From: Streptomyces scopuliridis RB72
Lineage (GTDB): Bacteria > Actinomycetota > Actinomycetes > Streptomycetales > Streptomycetaceae
Direction: 5' to 3'
Assembly (NCBI RefSeq): GCF_000718095.1
Contig: NZ_JOEI01000011.1
Coordinates: 106,100-170,099, forward strand
Length of the DNA: 64,000 nt
This document shows, in pieces, positions 7,182 to 17,282 of this stretch (its first letter is position 1; each line of letters begins with the position of its first letter). The notes under the pieces were generated by a model, which worked only from the letters and a program-made list of their open reading frames with translations, was not told where the DNA came from and made no database searches. The position numbers and the translations under genes were made by a program.

Positions 7182-10100
7182 ATGCTCGGCTTGCGAGGTT
7201 CACCACCAGGGGCACCACCGCCACCCGGAAGATCCAGTCGGCAGCATGGAGTCCGGCCGCGTGGAGTCCGGCCACGTACGATCCGACCGCGCGGCATCCG
7301 GCGGCTGCTCACCGCGCTGGCCGCGGCCCTTTCCCTGCCGCTCGGTCTGACCGCGGTCAACAGCACCCCCGCTCACGCCGCGGCCGTCCAGTGCGGCGTC
7401 GACTACAAGACCAATGACTGGGGCTCCGGCTTCACGGCCGACCTCACGATCACCAATCGTGGTACGGACCCCATTGACGGCTGGACGCTCAGCTACGACT
7501 ACGCGGGCAACCAGAAGCTCACCAACGGCTGGAACGGCACCTGGAGCCAGGCCGGCAGGACCGTCACCGTCAAGAACGCCGCGCACAACGCGAAGATCGC
7601 GCCCGGAGCCGCGGCGACCGCCGGCGCCAACTTCGACTACAGCGGCGCCAACGCCGCGCCCACCGTCTTCGCCGTCAACGGCGTGAGCTGTACGGGCGCG
7701 CATCAGCCGCCCCTCGCCGTACTGACCAGCCCGGCGCCCGGCGCCGTGATCACCGCGGGTGGCACCATCCCGATGGCCGCCACCGCTGTCGCCGCCGACG
7801 GCGCCGGGATCTCCAAGGTCGAGTTCTACAGCGACACCCAGCTGCTCGGCACCGACACCACCTCGCCGTACACCTTCGACTACGCGAACGTCCCCGCGGG
7901 CGATCTCTCGCTCTACGCGAAGGCGTACGACGGCCAGGGCGCCGCGGCGGAGTCCACCCCGGTCGGGGTACGGGTCACCGCCGGCCCGTCGCTGGTCGCG
8001 AGCCCCGCCCAACTCGGAGTACAGCAGGGCAGGACCGGCACCTTCGGGGTGAAGCTCTCCACCCGTCCCGCCGCCGATGTGACGGTCACCGTGGCCCGTA
8101 CCGCGGGCAACACCGGCCTCACCGTCACCTCCGGCTCCACCCTCACCTTCACCGGCGCCAACTGGAGCACCGCCCAGCAGGTGACCGTCTCCGCCGCGGC
8201 CACCGGCACCGGCGCCGCCACCTTCACCGCGACCGCGCCCGGCCAGGCCAAGGCCGAGGTGACCGTCACCCAGCTGGCCGCGGCCGGCGCCTATGACGCC
8301 CGGTTCCTCGATCTGTACGGCAAGATCACCGACCCGGCCGCCGGTTACTTCTCGCCCGAGGGCATCCCGTACCACTCGGTGGAGACACTGATCGTCGAGG
8401 CGCCCGACCAGGGCCATGAGACGACCTCCGAGGCGTACAGCTATCTGATCTGGCTCCAGGCCATGTACGGCAAGGTCACCGGCGACTGGAGCAAGTTCAA
8501 CGGCGCGTGGGCCACCATGGAGAAGTACATGATCCCCACCCACGCCGACCAGCCCACGAACAGCTTCTACAACGCGTCGAAACCGGCCACGTACGCCCCC
8601 GAGTGGGATCTGCCCTCGCAGTACCCCTCGCAGCTCAACACCAATGTCCCGGTCGGCAACGACCCCCTCGCGGGCGAGCTGAAGAGCGCCTACGGCACCG
8701 ATGACATCTATGGCATGCACTGGATCCAGGACGTCGACAACGTCTACGGCTTCGGCAACTCGCCCGGGAAGTGCGAGGCGGGACCGGCCGACCAGGGGCC
8801 CTCGTACATCAACACCTTCCAGCGCGGACCGCAGGAATCCGTCTGGGAGACGGTGACCCAGCCGACCTGCGACTCCTTCAAGTACGGCGGCAAGAACGGC
8901 TATCTCGATCTGTTCACCGGGGATGCCGCCTACGCGAAGCAGTGGAAGTTCACCAACGCGCCGGACGCCGACGCCCGCGCCGTCCAGGCCGCCTACTGGG
9001 CCTCGGAATGGGCCAAGGAGCAGGGCAAGGGCGGCGAGGTCGCCGCCAATGTCGCCAAGGCGGCCAAGATGGGGGATTACCTCCGCTACGCGATGTACGA
9101 CAAGTACTTCAAGAAGGTCGGCGACTGCGTGGGCGAGACGGCCTGCCCGGCGGGCAGCGGCAAGAACAGCTCGCACTATCTGCTCTCCTGGTACTACGCC
9201 TGGGGCGGCGCCACCGACGCCTCGGCCGGCTGGGCCTGGCGTATCGGCTCCAGTTTCAGCCACAGCGGCTACCAGAACCCGATGGCCGCCTGGGCGCTGA
9301 GTTCGTACGCCGATCTCAAGCCCAGGTCCGCCACCGGTCAGCAGGACTGGAACACCAGCCTCAAGCGGCAGTTGGAGTTCTACCGCTGGCTCCAGTCCTC
9401 GGAGGGCGGCATCGCGGGCGGCGCCACCAACAGCTGGCAGGGCCGGTACGCGCAGCCCCCGGCCGGCACCCCGACCTTCTACGGCATGTACTACGACGAG
9501 GCGCCCGTCTACCACGACCCGCCGTCCAACCAGTGGTTCGGCTTCCAGGCGTGGTCCATGGAGCGGGTCGCGGAGTACTACCACCAGACCGGCGACAGCG
9601 CCGCCAAGGCCGTGCTGGACAAGTGGGTCGCCTGGGCCCTGTCCAAGACCACCGTCAACCCCGACGGTACGTACCGGATCCCGTCGACCCTCCAGTGGTC
9701 CGGCAAGCCCGACACCTGGAACGCCACCACGCCCGGCGCCAACACCGGTCTGCATGTGACCGTCGCCGACTACACCAATGACGTCGGGGTGGCCGCCGCG
9801 TACGCCAAGACCCTCTCCTACTACGCGGCGAAGTCGGGCAACACGGCGGCCAGGACCACCGCGAAGGCGCTTCTCGACGGGATGTGGGACCACCACCGGG
9901 ACGCGCTGGGGATCGCGGTTCCGGAGACCCGCGCCGACTACAGCCGTTTCGACGACCCGGTCTACGTGCCGAGCGGCTGGACCGGCACGATGCCCAACGG
10001 CGACGCGATCAACGGGAGTTCCACCTTCGCGTCGATCCGGTCCTTCTACGAGAGCGACCCGGCCTGGTCCAAGGTCGAGGCGTATCTGAACGGCGGGGCC

Positions 10101-10184
10101 GCGCCGAGCTTCACGTACCACCGCTTCTGGGCGCAGGCCGATATCGCGCTGGCCCTCGGCTCGTACGCCGATCTCTTCGAATAG
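7182..10184 (+). CDS. Secreted GH48 cellobiohydrolase with CBM2 and two Ig-like modules
   Basis: A 1000-residue processive cellulase. The ATG at 7182 has GAGGAGGA 8 bases upstream; the longer frame from 7068 would overlap the CebR box. Residues 1-40 are unusually long and rich in Arg and Pro, then a hydrophobic core and an AHA-A cleavage site near 66. CBM2 covers about 69-170, an Ig-like module about 173-265, a second beta-sandwich about 268-365, and the GH48 domain about 368-1000, with [13 protein letters not shown] holding the expected acid Glu. It is the partner of the divergent GH5/GH6 operon: together they give endo, non-reducing-end and reducing-end activities. Confidence 0.95.
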   Translation: MLGLRGSPPGAPPPPGRSSRQHGVRPRGVRPRTIRPRGIRRLLTALAAALSLPLGLTAVNSTPAHAAAVQCGVDYKTNDWGSGFTADLTITNRGTDPIDGWTLSYDYAGNQKLTNGWNGTWSQAGRTVTVKNAAHNAKIAPGAAATAGANFDYSGANAAPTVFAVNGVSCTGAHQPPLAVLTSPAPGAVITAGGTIPMAATAVAADGAGISKVEFYSDTQLLGTDTTSPYTFDYANVPAGDLSLYAKAYDGQGAAAESTPVGVRVTAGPSLVASPAQLGVQQGRTGTFGVKLSTRPAADVTVTVARTAGNTGLTVTSGSTLTFTGANWSTAQQVTVSAAATGTGAATFTATAPGQAKAEVTVTQLAAAGAYDARFLDLYGKITDPAAGYFSPEGIPYHSVETLIVEAPDQGHETTSEAYSYLIWLQAMYGKVTGDWSKFNGAWATMEKYMIPTHADQPTNSFYNASKPATYAPEWDLPSQYPSQLNTNVPVGNDPLAGELKSAYGTDDIYGMHWIQDVDNVYGFGNSPGKCEAGPADQGPSYINTFQRGPQESVWETVTQPTCDSFKYGGKNGYLDLFTGDAAYAKQWKFTNAPDADARAVQAAYWASEWAKEQGKGGEVAANVAKAAKMGDYLRYAMYDKYFKKVGDCVGETACPAGSGKNSSHYLLSWYYAWGGATDASAGWAWRIGSSFSHSGYQNPMAAWALSSYADLKPRSATGQQDWNTSLKRQLEFYRWLQSSEGGIAGGATNSWQGRYAQPPAGTPTFYGMYYDEAPVYHDPPSNQWFGFQAWSMERVAEYYHQTGDSAAKAVLDKWVAWALSKTTVNPDGTYRIPSTLQWSGKPDTWNATTPGANTGLHVTVADYTNDVGVAAAYAKTLSYYAAKSGNTAARTTAKALLDGMWDHHRDALGIAVPETRADYSRFDDPVYVPSGWTGTMPNGDAINGSSTFASIRSFYESDPAWSKVEAYLNGGAAPSFTYHRFWAQADIALALGSYADLFE

Positions 10185-10219
10185 CGGAGGCTTTTCGGGG
10201 CGTATGACCGATTGCTCAC

Positions 10220-10254
10220 GGAGGGTCCCGGCCGTCGTCGGCGCGGGGCCCTCC
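10220..10254 (+). terminator. Terminator after the GH48 gene
   Basis: Arms 10220-10230 and 10244-10254 pair over 11 bp with one G-U, around a 13-nt loop, 36 bp after the GH48 stop. Confidence 0.7.
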
Positions 10255-10270
10255 CGCTGTCAAGTGCCGT

Positions 10271-10367
10271 ATCAATGCGACCGATTGATGTCTGTATGCC
10301 GCAGTGAATTGACAACACAAGGTCAAATCCTGGTATCTGATCTGTTCTTACGAGTCCGATCGATGTC
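10271..10367 (+). promoter_or_regulatory. Dyad and direct repeats upstream of the M4 protease
   Basis: ATCAAT-N7-ATTGAT at 10271-10289 is a clean dyad. CCGATTGATGTC at 10281-10292 overlaps it and recurs as CCGATCGATGTC at 10356-10367, 75 bp away. The stretch is less G+C-rich than its surroundings. It accounts for most of the 330-bp gap before the protease gene. No regulator is recognised for it. Confidence 0.35.
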
Positions 10368-10512
10368 ACTCTCTGGACGGCTCAGCGCGCGTAGATCACG
10401 CGGTGAGCCCCTGGCACTCGCACAGCTCAGCACCACCGGGCGGCGGTCCATCCATGGCCGCCGCTTCCCCACACAGGGCCGTTCCCGACGGCCCGGCATT
10501 CTTGGAGACTGA

Positions 10513-12153
10513 GTGAGACTCGTAGCTTCCACGCCCCGCACCCACACCCCCCGCAAGAACGTCGTCCGTGTCGCGGCCCTGGTCGCCTCCGCCGCCATGG
10601 TGGTCGTCGGCGTCCAGTCGGGACCGGCCGCCGCCCAGCCCGACCCCACCCGGGCGAGCGGCGCCACGGCTCTGGAGCTCAGCCCGGCCCAGCGCGTCGA
10701 CGCCATCAAGTCCGCCCAGGCGGACGCCGCGAGCGAGGCCGGTGCTCTCGGCCTCGGCGCCCAGGAGAAGCTGGTCGTCCGCGATGTCATCAAGGACGCC
10801 GACGGCACCGTCCACACCCGCTACGAGCGGACCTACGCGGGCCTGCCCGTCCTCGGCGGCGACCTCGTCGTCCACGAGGCCCCGGCCGGCGCGCGCAGCG
10901 TGACCAAGGCGACCACGGCCCGAATAGCCGTGCCCTCCACCGACGCCGAACTCCCCGCGGCCACCGCCAAGTCGAGCGCACTGAAGGCCGCTTCGGCGGA
11001 GAAGACCGCCAAGGCGGCGGCGGACACCGCGCCCCGCAAGGTGATCTGGGCCGCCGACGGCAAGCCCGTGCTGGCCTGGGAGACCGTCGTCAAGGGCGTC
11101 CAGGCCGACGGCACCCCGAGCGAGCTGCACGTCATCACCGACGCGGCCACCGGCAAGCAGCTCTTCACCGACGAGGCCATCGAGGCCGGCACCGGTACGG
11201 GCAAGTACAACGGCTCGGTGACGCTCGGCACCACCAAGAGCGGCACCACGTACAACCTGACCGACGGCGGTCGCGGCGGCCACAAGACGTACGACCTGAA
11301 CCAGGGCACCTCGGGCACCGGCACGCTCTTCACCGACGCCGACGACGTCTGGGGCGGCGGCAGGCAGAGCGCCGCCGTCGACGCCCACTACGGCGCGGCC
11401 GAGACCTGGGACTTCTTCAAGAACGTGCTGGGCCGCAACGGCATCAAGAACAACGGGGTCGCCTCCTACTCCCGCGTCCACTACGGCAACAACTACGTGA
11501 ACGCGTTCTGGAGCGACAGCTGCTTCTGCATGACCTACGGCGACGGCTCCGGCAACGCCAACCCGCTCACCTCGCTCGACGTGGCCGCGCACGAGATGAG
11601 CCACGGCGTCACCGCCGCCACCGCCAACCTCACCTACAGCGGTGAGTCCGGCGGTCTCAACGAGGCGACCTCCGACATCTTCGCCACCGCGGTCGAGTTC
11701 TACTCCAACACCGCGAGCGACCCGGGCGACTACCTCATCGGCGAGAAGATCAACATCAACGGTGACGGCACGCCGCTGCGCTACCAGGACAAGCCGAGCA
11801 AGGACGGCGCTTCCAAGGACTACTGGGCGTCCAATCTGGGCAGCATCGACGTCCACTACTCCTCGGGCCCGGCCAACCACTTCTTCTACCTGCTGTCCGA
11901 GGGCAGCGGCGCGAAGACGATCAATGGCGTGAGCTACAACAGCCCCACGTACGACGGTTCGACGGTCACCGGCATCGGCCGCGACAAGGCCACGCAGATC
12001 TGGTACAAGGCGCTCACCACGTATATGACGTCCTCCACCAACTACGCGAAGGCGCGCACCGCGACGCTGAGCGCGGCGGGCGCCCTGTACGGCACGACCA
12101 GCGCCGAGTACAAGGCGGTCGGCGCCGCCTGGACCGCCATCAACGTCAAGTGA
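10513..12153 (+). CDS. Secreted neutral metalloprotease, thermolysin (M4) family
   Basis: A 546-residue preproenzyme starting with GTG. The signal peptide ends near residue 41 (PAAAQ), a propeptide with FTP and PepSY-like regions runs to about 215, and the mature zinc protease follows. HEMSH at 360-364 gives zinc ligands and catalytic Glu361; NEATSD supplies the third ligand Glu384; DVHYSSGPANHFFY contains the active-site His near 448. All family residues are present, so it should be active. It lies alone between two strong terminators, downstream of the cellulase locus, and probably degrades extracellular protein during growth on biomass. Confidence 0.95.
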   Translation: MRLVASTPRTHTPRKNVVRVAALVASAAMVVVGVQSGPAAAQPDPTRASGATALELSPAQRVDAIKSAQADAASEAGALGLGAQEKLVVRDVIKDADGTVHTRYERTYAGLPVLGGDLVVHEAPAGARSVTKATTARIAVPSTDAELPAATAKSSALKAASAEKTAKAAADTAPRKVIWAADGKPVLAWETVVKGVQADGTPSELHVITDAATGKQLFTDEAIEAGTGTGKYNGSVTLGTTKSGTTYNLTDGGRGGHKTYDLNQGTSGTGTLFTDADDVWGGGRQSAAVDAHYGAAETWDFFKNVLGRNGIKNNGVASYSRVHYGNNYVNAFWSDSCFCMTYGDGSGNANPLTSLDVAAHEMSHGVTAATANLTYSGESGGLNEATSDIFATAVEFYSNTASDPGDYLIGEKININGDGTPLRYQDKPSKDGASKDYWASNLGSIDVHYSSGPANHFFYLLSEGSGAKTINGVSYNSPTYDGSTVTGIGRDKATQIWYKALTTYMTSSTNYAKARTATLSAAGALYGTTSAEYKAVGAAWTAINVK

Positions 12154-12199
12154 TGCACGCGGTCGGTCACCGCGCTTGAGTCACAGCGCTTGATCCGAC

Positions 12200-12240
12200 G
12201 GGGTACGGGCCCGCGCGCTCCACGCGCGGGCCCGTACCCC
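12200..12240 (+). terminator. Strong terminator after the M4 protease
   Basis: Perfect 18-bp arms (12200-12217 and 12223-12240) with a 5-nt loop, 47 bp after the stop codon. It is the strongest hairpin seen in the window. Confidence 0.88.
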
Positions 12241-12311
12241 TCCGCCCGCCCCGTCCACCGGTCGGCACGCTCCAGGTGAGGGATCGGGGCGCGCGAACTA
12301 GGGTGCGATTC

Positions 12312-13826
12312 ATGGCCGGAGATACAGGGCGGGGGAGCGGACAGGACGCCGCCGCGGTGCCGGACCCGCGGCGCTGGAAGGCGCTCGCCGTCTGTCTGGT
12401 GGCGGGCTTCATGACGCTGCTGGACGTCTCCATCGTCAATGTGGCCCTGCCGTCGATCCGCGAGGGGCTGCACACCCCCGTCTCCGACCTCCAGTGGGTG
12501 CTGTCCGGCTACGCGCTCGCCTTCGGCCTCTTCCTGATCCCCGCCGGACGGCTCGGCGACGCCCGCGGCCGGCGCGTGGTCTTCATGGTCGGGCTCGCCC
12601 TCTTCACCCTGGCCTCCGCGGCCTGCGGAGCCGCCCAGTCCAGTCTCTGGCTGGTGATCGCCCGGCTGGTGCAGGGCTTCGCCGGAGGCGTCGTCACCCC
12701 GCAGATCTCGGCGCTGATCCAGCAGATGTTCGGCGGCCGTGAGCGGGGCCGCGCGTTCGGCATGTTCGGGATGGTGGTCGGCATCTCCACGGCCGTGGGG
12801 CCGCTGCTGGGCGGTCTCATCATCCAGGCGGCGGGCGCGCAGGAGGGCTGGCGCTGGGTCTTCTACGTCAATCTGCCGCTGGGCATCATCTGCCTGCTGC
12901 TGGCCCGGCGGCTGCTGCCGGACACCCCGTCGGCGGCCCCTGTCCGCCCGCGTGATCTCGACCCCTTCGGGGTACTGCTGCTCGGCACCGGCGTACTGGC
13001 GCTGCTGCTGCCCTTCGTCCAGTCGCAGCAGTGGCACGGCGGGGAGAAGTGGCTGCTGCTGATCGTCGCCGCCGCGCTGCTGGCCGGCTTTGTGAAATGG
13101 GAGTCCCGGTGCCGGCCCGGCGGCACCCAGCCGGTGCTGGACCTGCGGCTCTTCCGCATCCGCTCCTACTGGCTGGGGTGTCTGCTGATCCTGCTGTACT
13201 TCGCCGGGTTCACCACGATCTTCTTCATCAGCACCCTCTATCTCCAGAGCGGACTGCACTACTCCGCACTGGAGGCCGGACTGGCCATCACCCCCTTCGC
13301 GGTGGGCTCCGGCGTGGCGGCGGGCATCGGCGGACGGCTGGTCAACCGCTTCGGGAGACCCCTGGTCGTGGTCGGACTGAGCATGGTGACGGTCGGCCTC
13401 GCGGCCACCGCGCTCGCCGTACATCTGGTGCCGGGACGCGGCGCGGGCTGGGCGATGGCGGCGCCGCTGCTGGTGGCCGGCCTCGGCAGCGGGCTCGTCA
13501 TCACGCCGAACCAGACCCTGACCCTGTCCGAGGTACCGGTCCCCATGGCGGGCAGCGCCGGCGGCACACTCCAGACCGGTCAGCGGGTCGGCTCCGCGGT
13601 CGGTATCGCCGCCGTCGGATCGGTCTTCTTCGCCCAGGTGGGGCGGGACGGCTGGGCGACGGCGTTCGACCGCGGGCTGATCGTCTCGCTGGCGTTCGTG
13701 ATCGCGGCGCTGCTGGTCGCCCTCGCCGATGTGGCCACGGCGCACCGGGACAGAAAGCGGGGTACGGGACCGGAGGGGCCCTTCACCCACCCAGCGTCCA
13801 CACCACCGGAAGGAGACCAGCGATGA
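12312..13826 (+). CDS. MFS drug exporter, EmrB/QacA (DHA2) type
   Basis: A 504-residue transporter with about 14 membrane helices, the layout of the DHA2 multidrug family. The N-terminal helix reads CLVAGFMTLLDVSIVNVALPSI, with the LDVSIVNVALP signature of this family; GRLGDARGRR is motif A. An in-frame GTG at 12276 is possible, but the ATG at 12312 is favoured because the 12 extra residues are not conserved-looking. The stop overlaps the start of the next gene by 4 bp, so it is co-translated with a Xi-class thiol transferase. This pairing suggests joint handling of reactive or quinone-like compounds. No dedicated regulator lies next to it. Confidence 0.9.
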   Translation: MAGDTGRGSGQDAAAVPDPRRWKALAVCLVAGFMTLLDVSIVNVALPSIREGLHTPVSDLQWVLSGYALAFGLFLIPAGRLGDARGRRVVFMVGLALFTLASAACGAAQSSLWLVIARLVQGFAGGVVTPQISALIQQMFGGRERGRAFGMFGMVVGISTAVGPLLGGLIIQAAGAQEGWRWVFYVNLPLGIICLLLARRLLPDTPSAAPVRPRDLDPFGVLLLGTGVLALLLPFVQSQQWHGGEKWLLLIVAAALLAGFVKWESRCRPGGTQPVLDLRLFRIRSYWLGCLLILLYFAGFTTIFFISTLYLQSGLHYSALEAGLAITPFAVGSGVAAGIGGRLVNRFGRPLVVVGLSMVTVGLAATALAVHLVPGRGAGWAMAAPLLVAGLGSGLVITPNQTLTLSEVPVPMAGSAGGTLQTGQRVGSAVGIAAVGSVFFAQVGRDGWATAFDRGLIVSLAFVIAALLVALADVATAHRDRKRGTGPEGPFTHPASTPPEGDQR

Positions 13827-14845
13827 GCAGCACCCCCACGGAGAGCAACGCGGAGTACGGGAAGAAGCCCTTCAAACGTTCGAGGAGCCATTTCGCCGAC
13901 CGGATCACGGCCGACGGCAGGGACGGCTGGCCCGTCGAGGCCGGCCGCTACCGGCTCGTGGTCAGCCGGGCCTGCCCCTGGGCAAGCCGCGCCCTGGTCG
14001 CCCGGCGGCTCCTCGGCCTGGAGGACGCCATCTCGCTCGCGATCGCCGACCCGATCCAGGACGACCGCAGCTGGCGCTTCACCCTGGACCCGGACGGCCG
14101 GGACCCCGTACTCGGCATCCGCTTCCTCAGCGAGGCGTACGACGCGCGGGAGACGGGCTACCCCGGCGGGGTCAGCGTGCCCGCGATCGTGGACGTACCG
14201 AGCGGGAAACTGGTGACCAACGACTTCCAGCGGATCACGCTGGACTTCGCCACCGAATGGACGGCGCTGCACCGGCCCGGCGCCCCCGATCTCTACCCCG
14301 GGCCGCTGCGCGACGAGATCGACGAGGTCATGGAGGGGATCTACCGCGATATCAACAACGGCGTGTACCGCGCCGGGTTCGCGGACGGGCAGAGCGCCTA
14401 CGACGACGCCTACCGCACGCTGTTCCGCCGACTCGACCAGGTCTCGGAACGGCTGGCGGACCAGCGTTATCTGGTGGGGGACACCCTCACCGAGGCGGAC
14501 ATCCGGCTGTTCACCACGCTGGTGCGCTTCGACGCCGTCTACCACGGACACTTCAAATGCAACCGGTCCAAACTCACCGAGGATCCGGTGCTGTGGGCCT
14601 ACATCAGGGATCTGTACCAGACCCCCGGGTTCGGCGACACGGTCGACTTCGACCACATCAAGCGGCACTACTACCAGGTGCACACCGGTATCAACCCGAC
14701 CGGCATCGTGCCCCTCGGCCCCGATCTGTCCGGCTGGCTGACCGCGCACCACCGGGACGAGCTGGGCGGACGGCCGTTCGGGGACGGAACACCGCCCGGT
14801 CCCGTGCCGAGGGGAGAGGAGGTCCCACCGGCGGGACGCCCCTGA
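13823..14845 (+). CDS. Xi-class glutathione S-transferase-like hydroquinone reductase
   Basis: A 340-residue protein of the glutathionyl-hydroquinone reductase (YqjG/PcpF) family. The N-terminal thioredoxin fold carries SRACPWASR with the catalytic Cys51; the C-terminal helical domain has the conserved EADIRLFTTLVRFDAVYHGHFKCN. Family members reduce thiol-quinone conjugates. The ATG at 13823 sits inside the stop of the MFS exporter gene and AAGGAG lies 7 bp upstream, so the two are coupled. Streptomyces make mycothiol rather than glutathione, so the physiological thiol is uncertain. Confidence 0.88.
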   Translation: MSSTPTESNAEYGKKPFKRSRSHFADRITADGRDGWPVEAGRYRLVVSRACPWASRALVARRLLGLEDAISLAIADPIQDDRSWRFTLDPDGRDPVLGIRFLSEAYDARETGYPGGVSVPAIVDVPSGKLVTNDFQRITLDFATEWTALHRPGAPDLYPGPLRDEIDEVMEGIYRDINNGVYRAGFADGQSAYDDAYRTLFRRLDQVSERLADQRYLVGDTLTEADIRLFTTLVRFDAVYHGHFKCNRSKLTEDPVLWAYIRDLYQTPGFGDTVDFDHIKRHYYQVHTGINPTGIVPLGPDLSGWLTAHHRDELGGRPFGDGTPPGPVPRGEEVPPAGRP

Positions 14846-14870
14846 GAAGCCCGCCGCGCCGACGCCCCCG

Positions 14871-16064
14871 TCAGCTCTCCGCCAGGGGCCGGCGCAGTAG
14901 ATACAGCGCTACGCACGCCACCAGCACCACCACACAGGCCGTGAACGTCAGCCCCGCGCCCTTCAGTCCCAGCCCGAGCGTCAGCGCGCCGACGCCGACG
15001 ACGGGCAGTGAGATTCCCGCGTACGCGACGACGAACAGGGCGGAGACCGTGCCGCCCCGGTGCTCGGGCGGCGCCGCGCCGCTGACGGCGGTCATCGCCG
15101 CGCGGAAGGCCAGCCCCTGGCCCAGACCGCCCAGGACCGCGCCCGTGACGAGCAGCGCCAGCGACTCCACCGCCAGCGACGTCCCCACCACCACCAGACC
15201 GACCACCAGCACCAGACAGCCGCTCGGCAGCGCCCGGCGCACCCCCAGACGCCCCATCAGCGACTGGCCGATCGTGGAGGCGAGAAAGACCGAGAAGACG
15301 ACCGCCCCCGAGACGGCCAGATTGCGCACGTTGAGGGTCTGGGCCACAAAGGACGGCGCCACCGCGGTGAACAGACCCAGCAGGGCGAAGCCCGCGAACG
15401 CCGCGAGCGCGGACGGCGCGAACACTCCACGCACCTCCGGCGGCACCACCAGCCCCTGCGGCCTCAGCCGGGGCCGCCGCTCCGGGTGCGCCACCGTCTC
15501 CGGCAGGAACCAGGTCAGTACGGATGCCACGGCCACCAGCGCGAGATGGACGAGGAAGGGCAGACGCAGCGGCCACGGCGCGTACTGCGCGAGCACCCCG
15601 GCCAGCAGCGGGCCACAGCCCAGGCCGCCCATGTTCGCGGCGGTGGCGGCGAGCCCCGCCCGTGCCTCATGGCCGGGCGGGGCCAGTTCCAGCACGGTGA
15701 CGGTGGCCGCGCCGCTGAGCAGCCCGGCGGAGAAGCCGGACAGCAGCCGGCCCGCGAACAGCAGCGGAAGCCCGCCCTCGAACAGGAAGCAGAAGGCGCT
15801 CGCGGCGGCCAGGGCCAGCGCGGCCAGCAGCACAGGCCGCCGGCCCACCTGGTCGGAGAGGTCGCCCGCCAGCAGCAGTACGGCGATCACCCCGAGCGCG
15901 TAGACGGCGAACACGACCGTCACCATCAGCTCGGAGAAGCCGAGCTGTTCGCGGTAGAGCCCGTACAGCGGGGTGGGCAGCGTCGTACCGGCCATACCGA
16001 CGGCGAACACCCCGGCGGCCACCGGATAGCCGAGTCGCCGGCTTCCGTGCGCGCGATCCGTCAT
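14871..16064 (-). CDS. MFS transporter, 12-helix
   Basis: A 397-residue major facilitator protein, about twelve helices filling the whole chain. Motif A appears as GDLSDQVGRRPVL. The pattern resembles small-molecule or sugar exporters, but substrate cannot be read from sequence. It runs convergent to the thiol transferase gene, with only 25 bp between the two stops. Upstream on its own strand are short GC-rich repeats, so the promoter probably lies in or before 16065-16220. Confidence 0.85.
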   Translation of the reverse strand: MTDRAHGSRRLGYPVAAGVFAVGMAGTTLPTPLYGLYREQLGFSELMVTVVFAVYALGVIAVLLLAGDLSDQVGRRPVLLAALALAAASAFCFLFEGGLPLLFAGRLLSGFSAGLLSGAATVTVLELAPPGHEARAGLAATAANMGGLGCGPLLAGVLAQYAPWPLRLPFLVHLALVAVASVLTWFLPETVAHPERRPRLRPQGLVVPPEVRGVFAPSALAAFAGFALLGLFTAVAPSFVAQTLNVRNLAVSGAVVFSVFLASTIGQSLMGRLGVRRALPSGCLVLVVGLVVVGTSLAVESLALLVTGAVLGGLGQGLAFRAAMTAVSGAAPPEHRGGTVSALFVVAYAGISLPVVGVGALTLGLGLKGAGLTFTACVVVLVACVALYLLRRPLAES

Positions 16065-16113
16065 ACCAGCCCCCGTCCTCCGAGCCCCCGTCGTTCGAGC
16101 CCCGTCCTCCGAC

Positions 16114-16141
16114 CCCGGTCCACTGAGCCCGGTCCACTGAG
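16114..16141. repeat. Tandem 14-bp repeat upstream of the MFS gene
   Basis: CCCGGTCCACTGAG twice without a gap, preceded at 16071-16110 by looser repeats of CCCGTCCTCCGA/CCCCGTCGTTCGA. It lies 50 bp upstream of the MFS start. Confidence 0.8.
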
Positions 16142-16220
16142 CCCCATACGACCGGCACGGACGCCGCGCCCGGAACCGCCGCGACGAGGCGCGGCCGGCC
16201 GCGGGCGCGGCGTCACGGCG

Positions 16221-16400
16221 TCACGGCATCACGGGGGGAATCAGCCGTCGTTGGCCGGACCGGCCGTTCTCCGGCGGCGCATCAGCACCGAACCGCAGGG
16301 CGACCAGCTGCCGTACCTCGTCCAGCGGCCGGGCGGTCGCCGCCGTCCAGAGCAGGGTCCGTATCGGTGCGTCGTCGGAGGGCGTGGGATCAAGAGGCAT
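16221..16400 (-). CDS. Small hypothetical protein
   Basis: A 59-residue acidic-to-neutral protein. The ATG at 16400 has AAGGGAG about 7 bases upstream, which decides it over the longer frame to 16457. The central LLWTAATARPLDEVRQLVAL looks like an amphipathic helix and resembles RP-x-EEV-x-x-LV segments in other Streptomyces hypothetical proteins. It follows the sigma-factor operon on the same strand after a 156-bp gap. No function is known to me. Confidence 0.6.
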   Translation of the reverse strand: MPLDPTPSDDAPIRTLLWTAATARPLDEVRQLVALRFGADAPPENGRSGQRRLIPPVMP

Positions 16401-16556
16401 GGCGCTGCTCCCTTTACCGAACTCCACGGGCGGCTCTCTCTCACCGTGAAGGGCCACCGTGCGCCAGAGGGGCGCACGCTTGGATACATCAAATGCCCCT
16501 CTCGGACTTTTGTGCCATCCGGGACCGGCAGAAGAGGTGACGCGCCGGACAGCGCG

Positions 16557-17279
16557 CTATCCGGCAGGACGGCCGCCGGTGCCGCGGGTGAGATCGGCGG
16601 TCAGGGAGGGGTTGGGCTGCGGGACCTCACCGAAGTCCTCGTCGGCGCTGTCCACGCGGAGCCGGTTGATCACGGCCTCCAGCGCGGCGGGCAGCGTGGG
16701 GTGACGGCCGTGGTGGCACTGGCTGAGCAGATCGTGCCGGACCGTCTCGGGCAGCAGCGAGGAGAGCGCGGGCGGCGCCGCGGGCCGTCCCGGCCCCGGC
16801 AGATGACGGGACTGGCCGCGCCAGTACGCCGCGTCCTTGAACTCGGCCCGCTGCTGATGGGCGAGGAAGAGACAGAAGGCCGCGGTGCGATTGCCGCCGC
16901 CGGCCGCGAACTGCCACCAGAACTGGGCCGCGTCACGATGCCCGGTCAGATGCAGAAGGGCCGCGAAGACGACGGCGCCCTCGGGATCGATCCGGTCATG
17001 GTCCACCAGCCGGGACAGACTGGCCGCTGCCTCGGGCGCGTTCAGGACGAGCGCGACGGCGAGGCTGAGGTCATGCGCGGCCTGCTCATGGGCCGAGGGA
17101 TAACGGTGCGGCGCCGCGCCCGGGTCCGGGCGCCACGCCGCTCCCCGCACCGTACGCCGCGCCGCGGCCCGGCTCCGCGCCGCGGCGGTGTCGTAGTCGT
17201 CATAGGTGTCGGTGAGGACTTCCGCGTCGTCCAGCAGCGCGTCGACCGGTCCGGGGTCGGGTTCGTCGGGGTGGCGCAC
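16557..17279 (-). CDS. Hypothetical protein coupled to a sigma factor
   Basis: A 240-residue soluble protein with no membrane segment. The middle (about 65-150) is helical, with a repeat-like pattern (AVALVLNAPEAAASLSRL, AVVFAALLHLTGHRDAAQFW) reminiscent of TPR or Sel1-type helical hairpins, then a proline-rich tail. The GTG start follows the stop of the sigma-factor gene by 3 bp, so translation is coupled. The position suggests a partner or modulator of that sigma factor, but there is no ZAS zinc motif or membrane anchor of a classical anti-sigma factor. Function unknown. Confidence 0.7.
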   Translation of the reverse strand: MRHPDEPDPGPVDALLDDAEVLTDTYDDYDTAAARSRAAARRTVRGAAWRPDPGAAPHRYPSAHEQAAHDLSLAVALVLNAPEAAASLSRLVDHDRIDPEGAVVFAALLHLTGHRDAAQFWWQFAAGGGNRTAAFCLFLAHQQRAEFKDAAYWRGQSRHLPGPGRPAAPPALSSLLPETVRHDLLSQCHHGRHPTLPAALEAVINRLRVDSADEDFGEVPQPNPSLTADLTRGTGGRPAG

Positions 17280-17282
17280 GGT

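Noticed and set aside
7200..10121. 973-codon minus-strand frame opposite GH48
   Set aside because: Antisense shadow of a long, clearly identified enzyme; no domain or start support.
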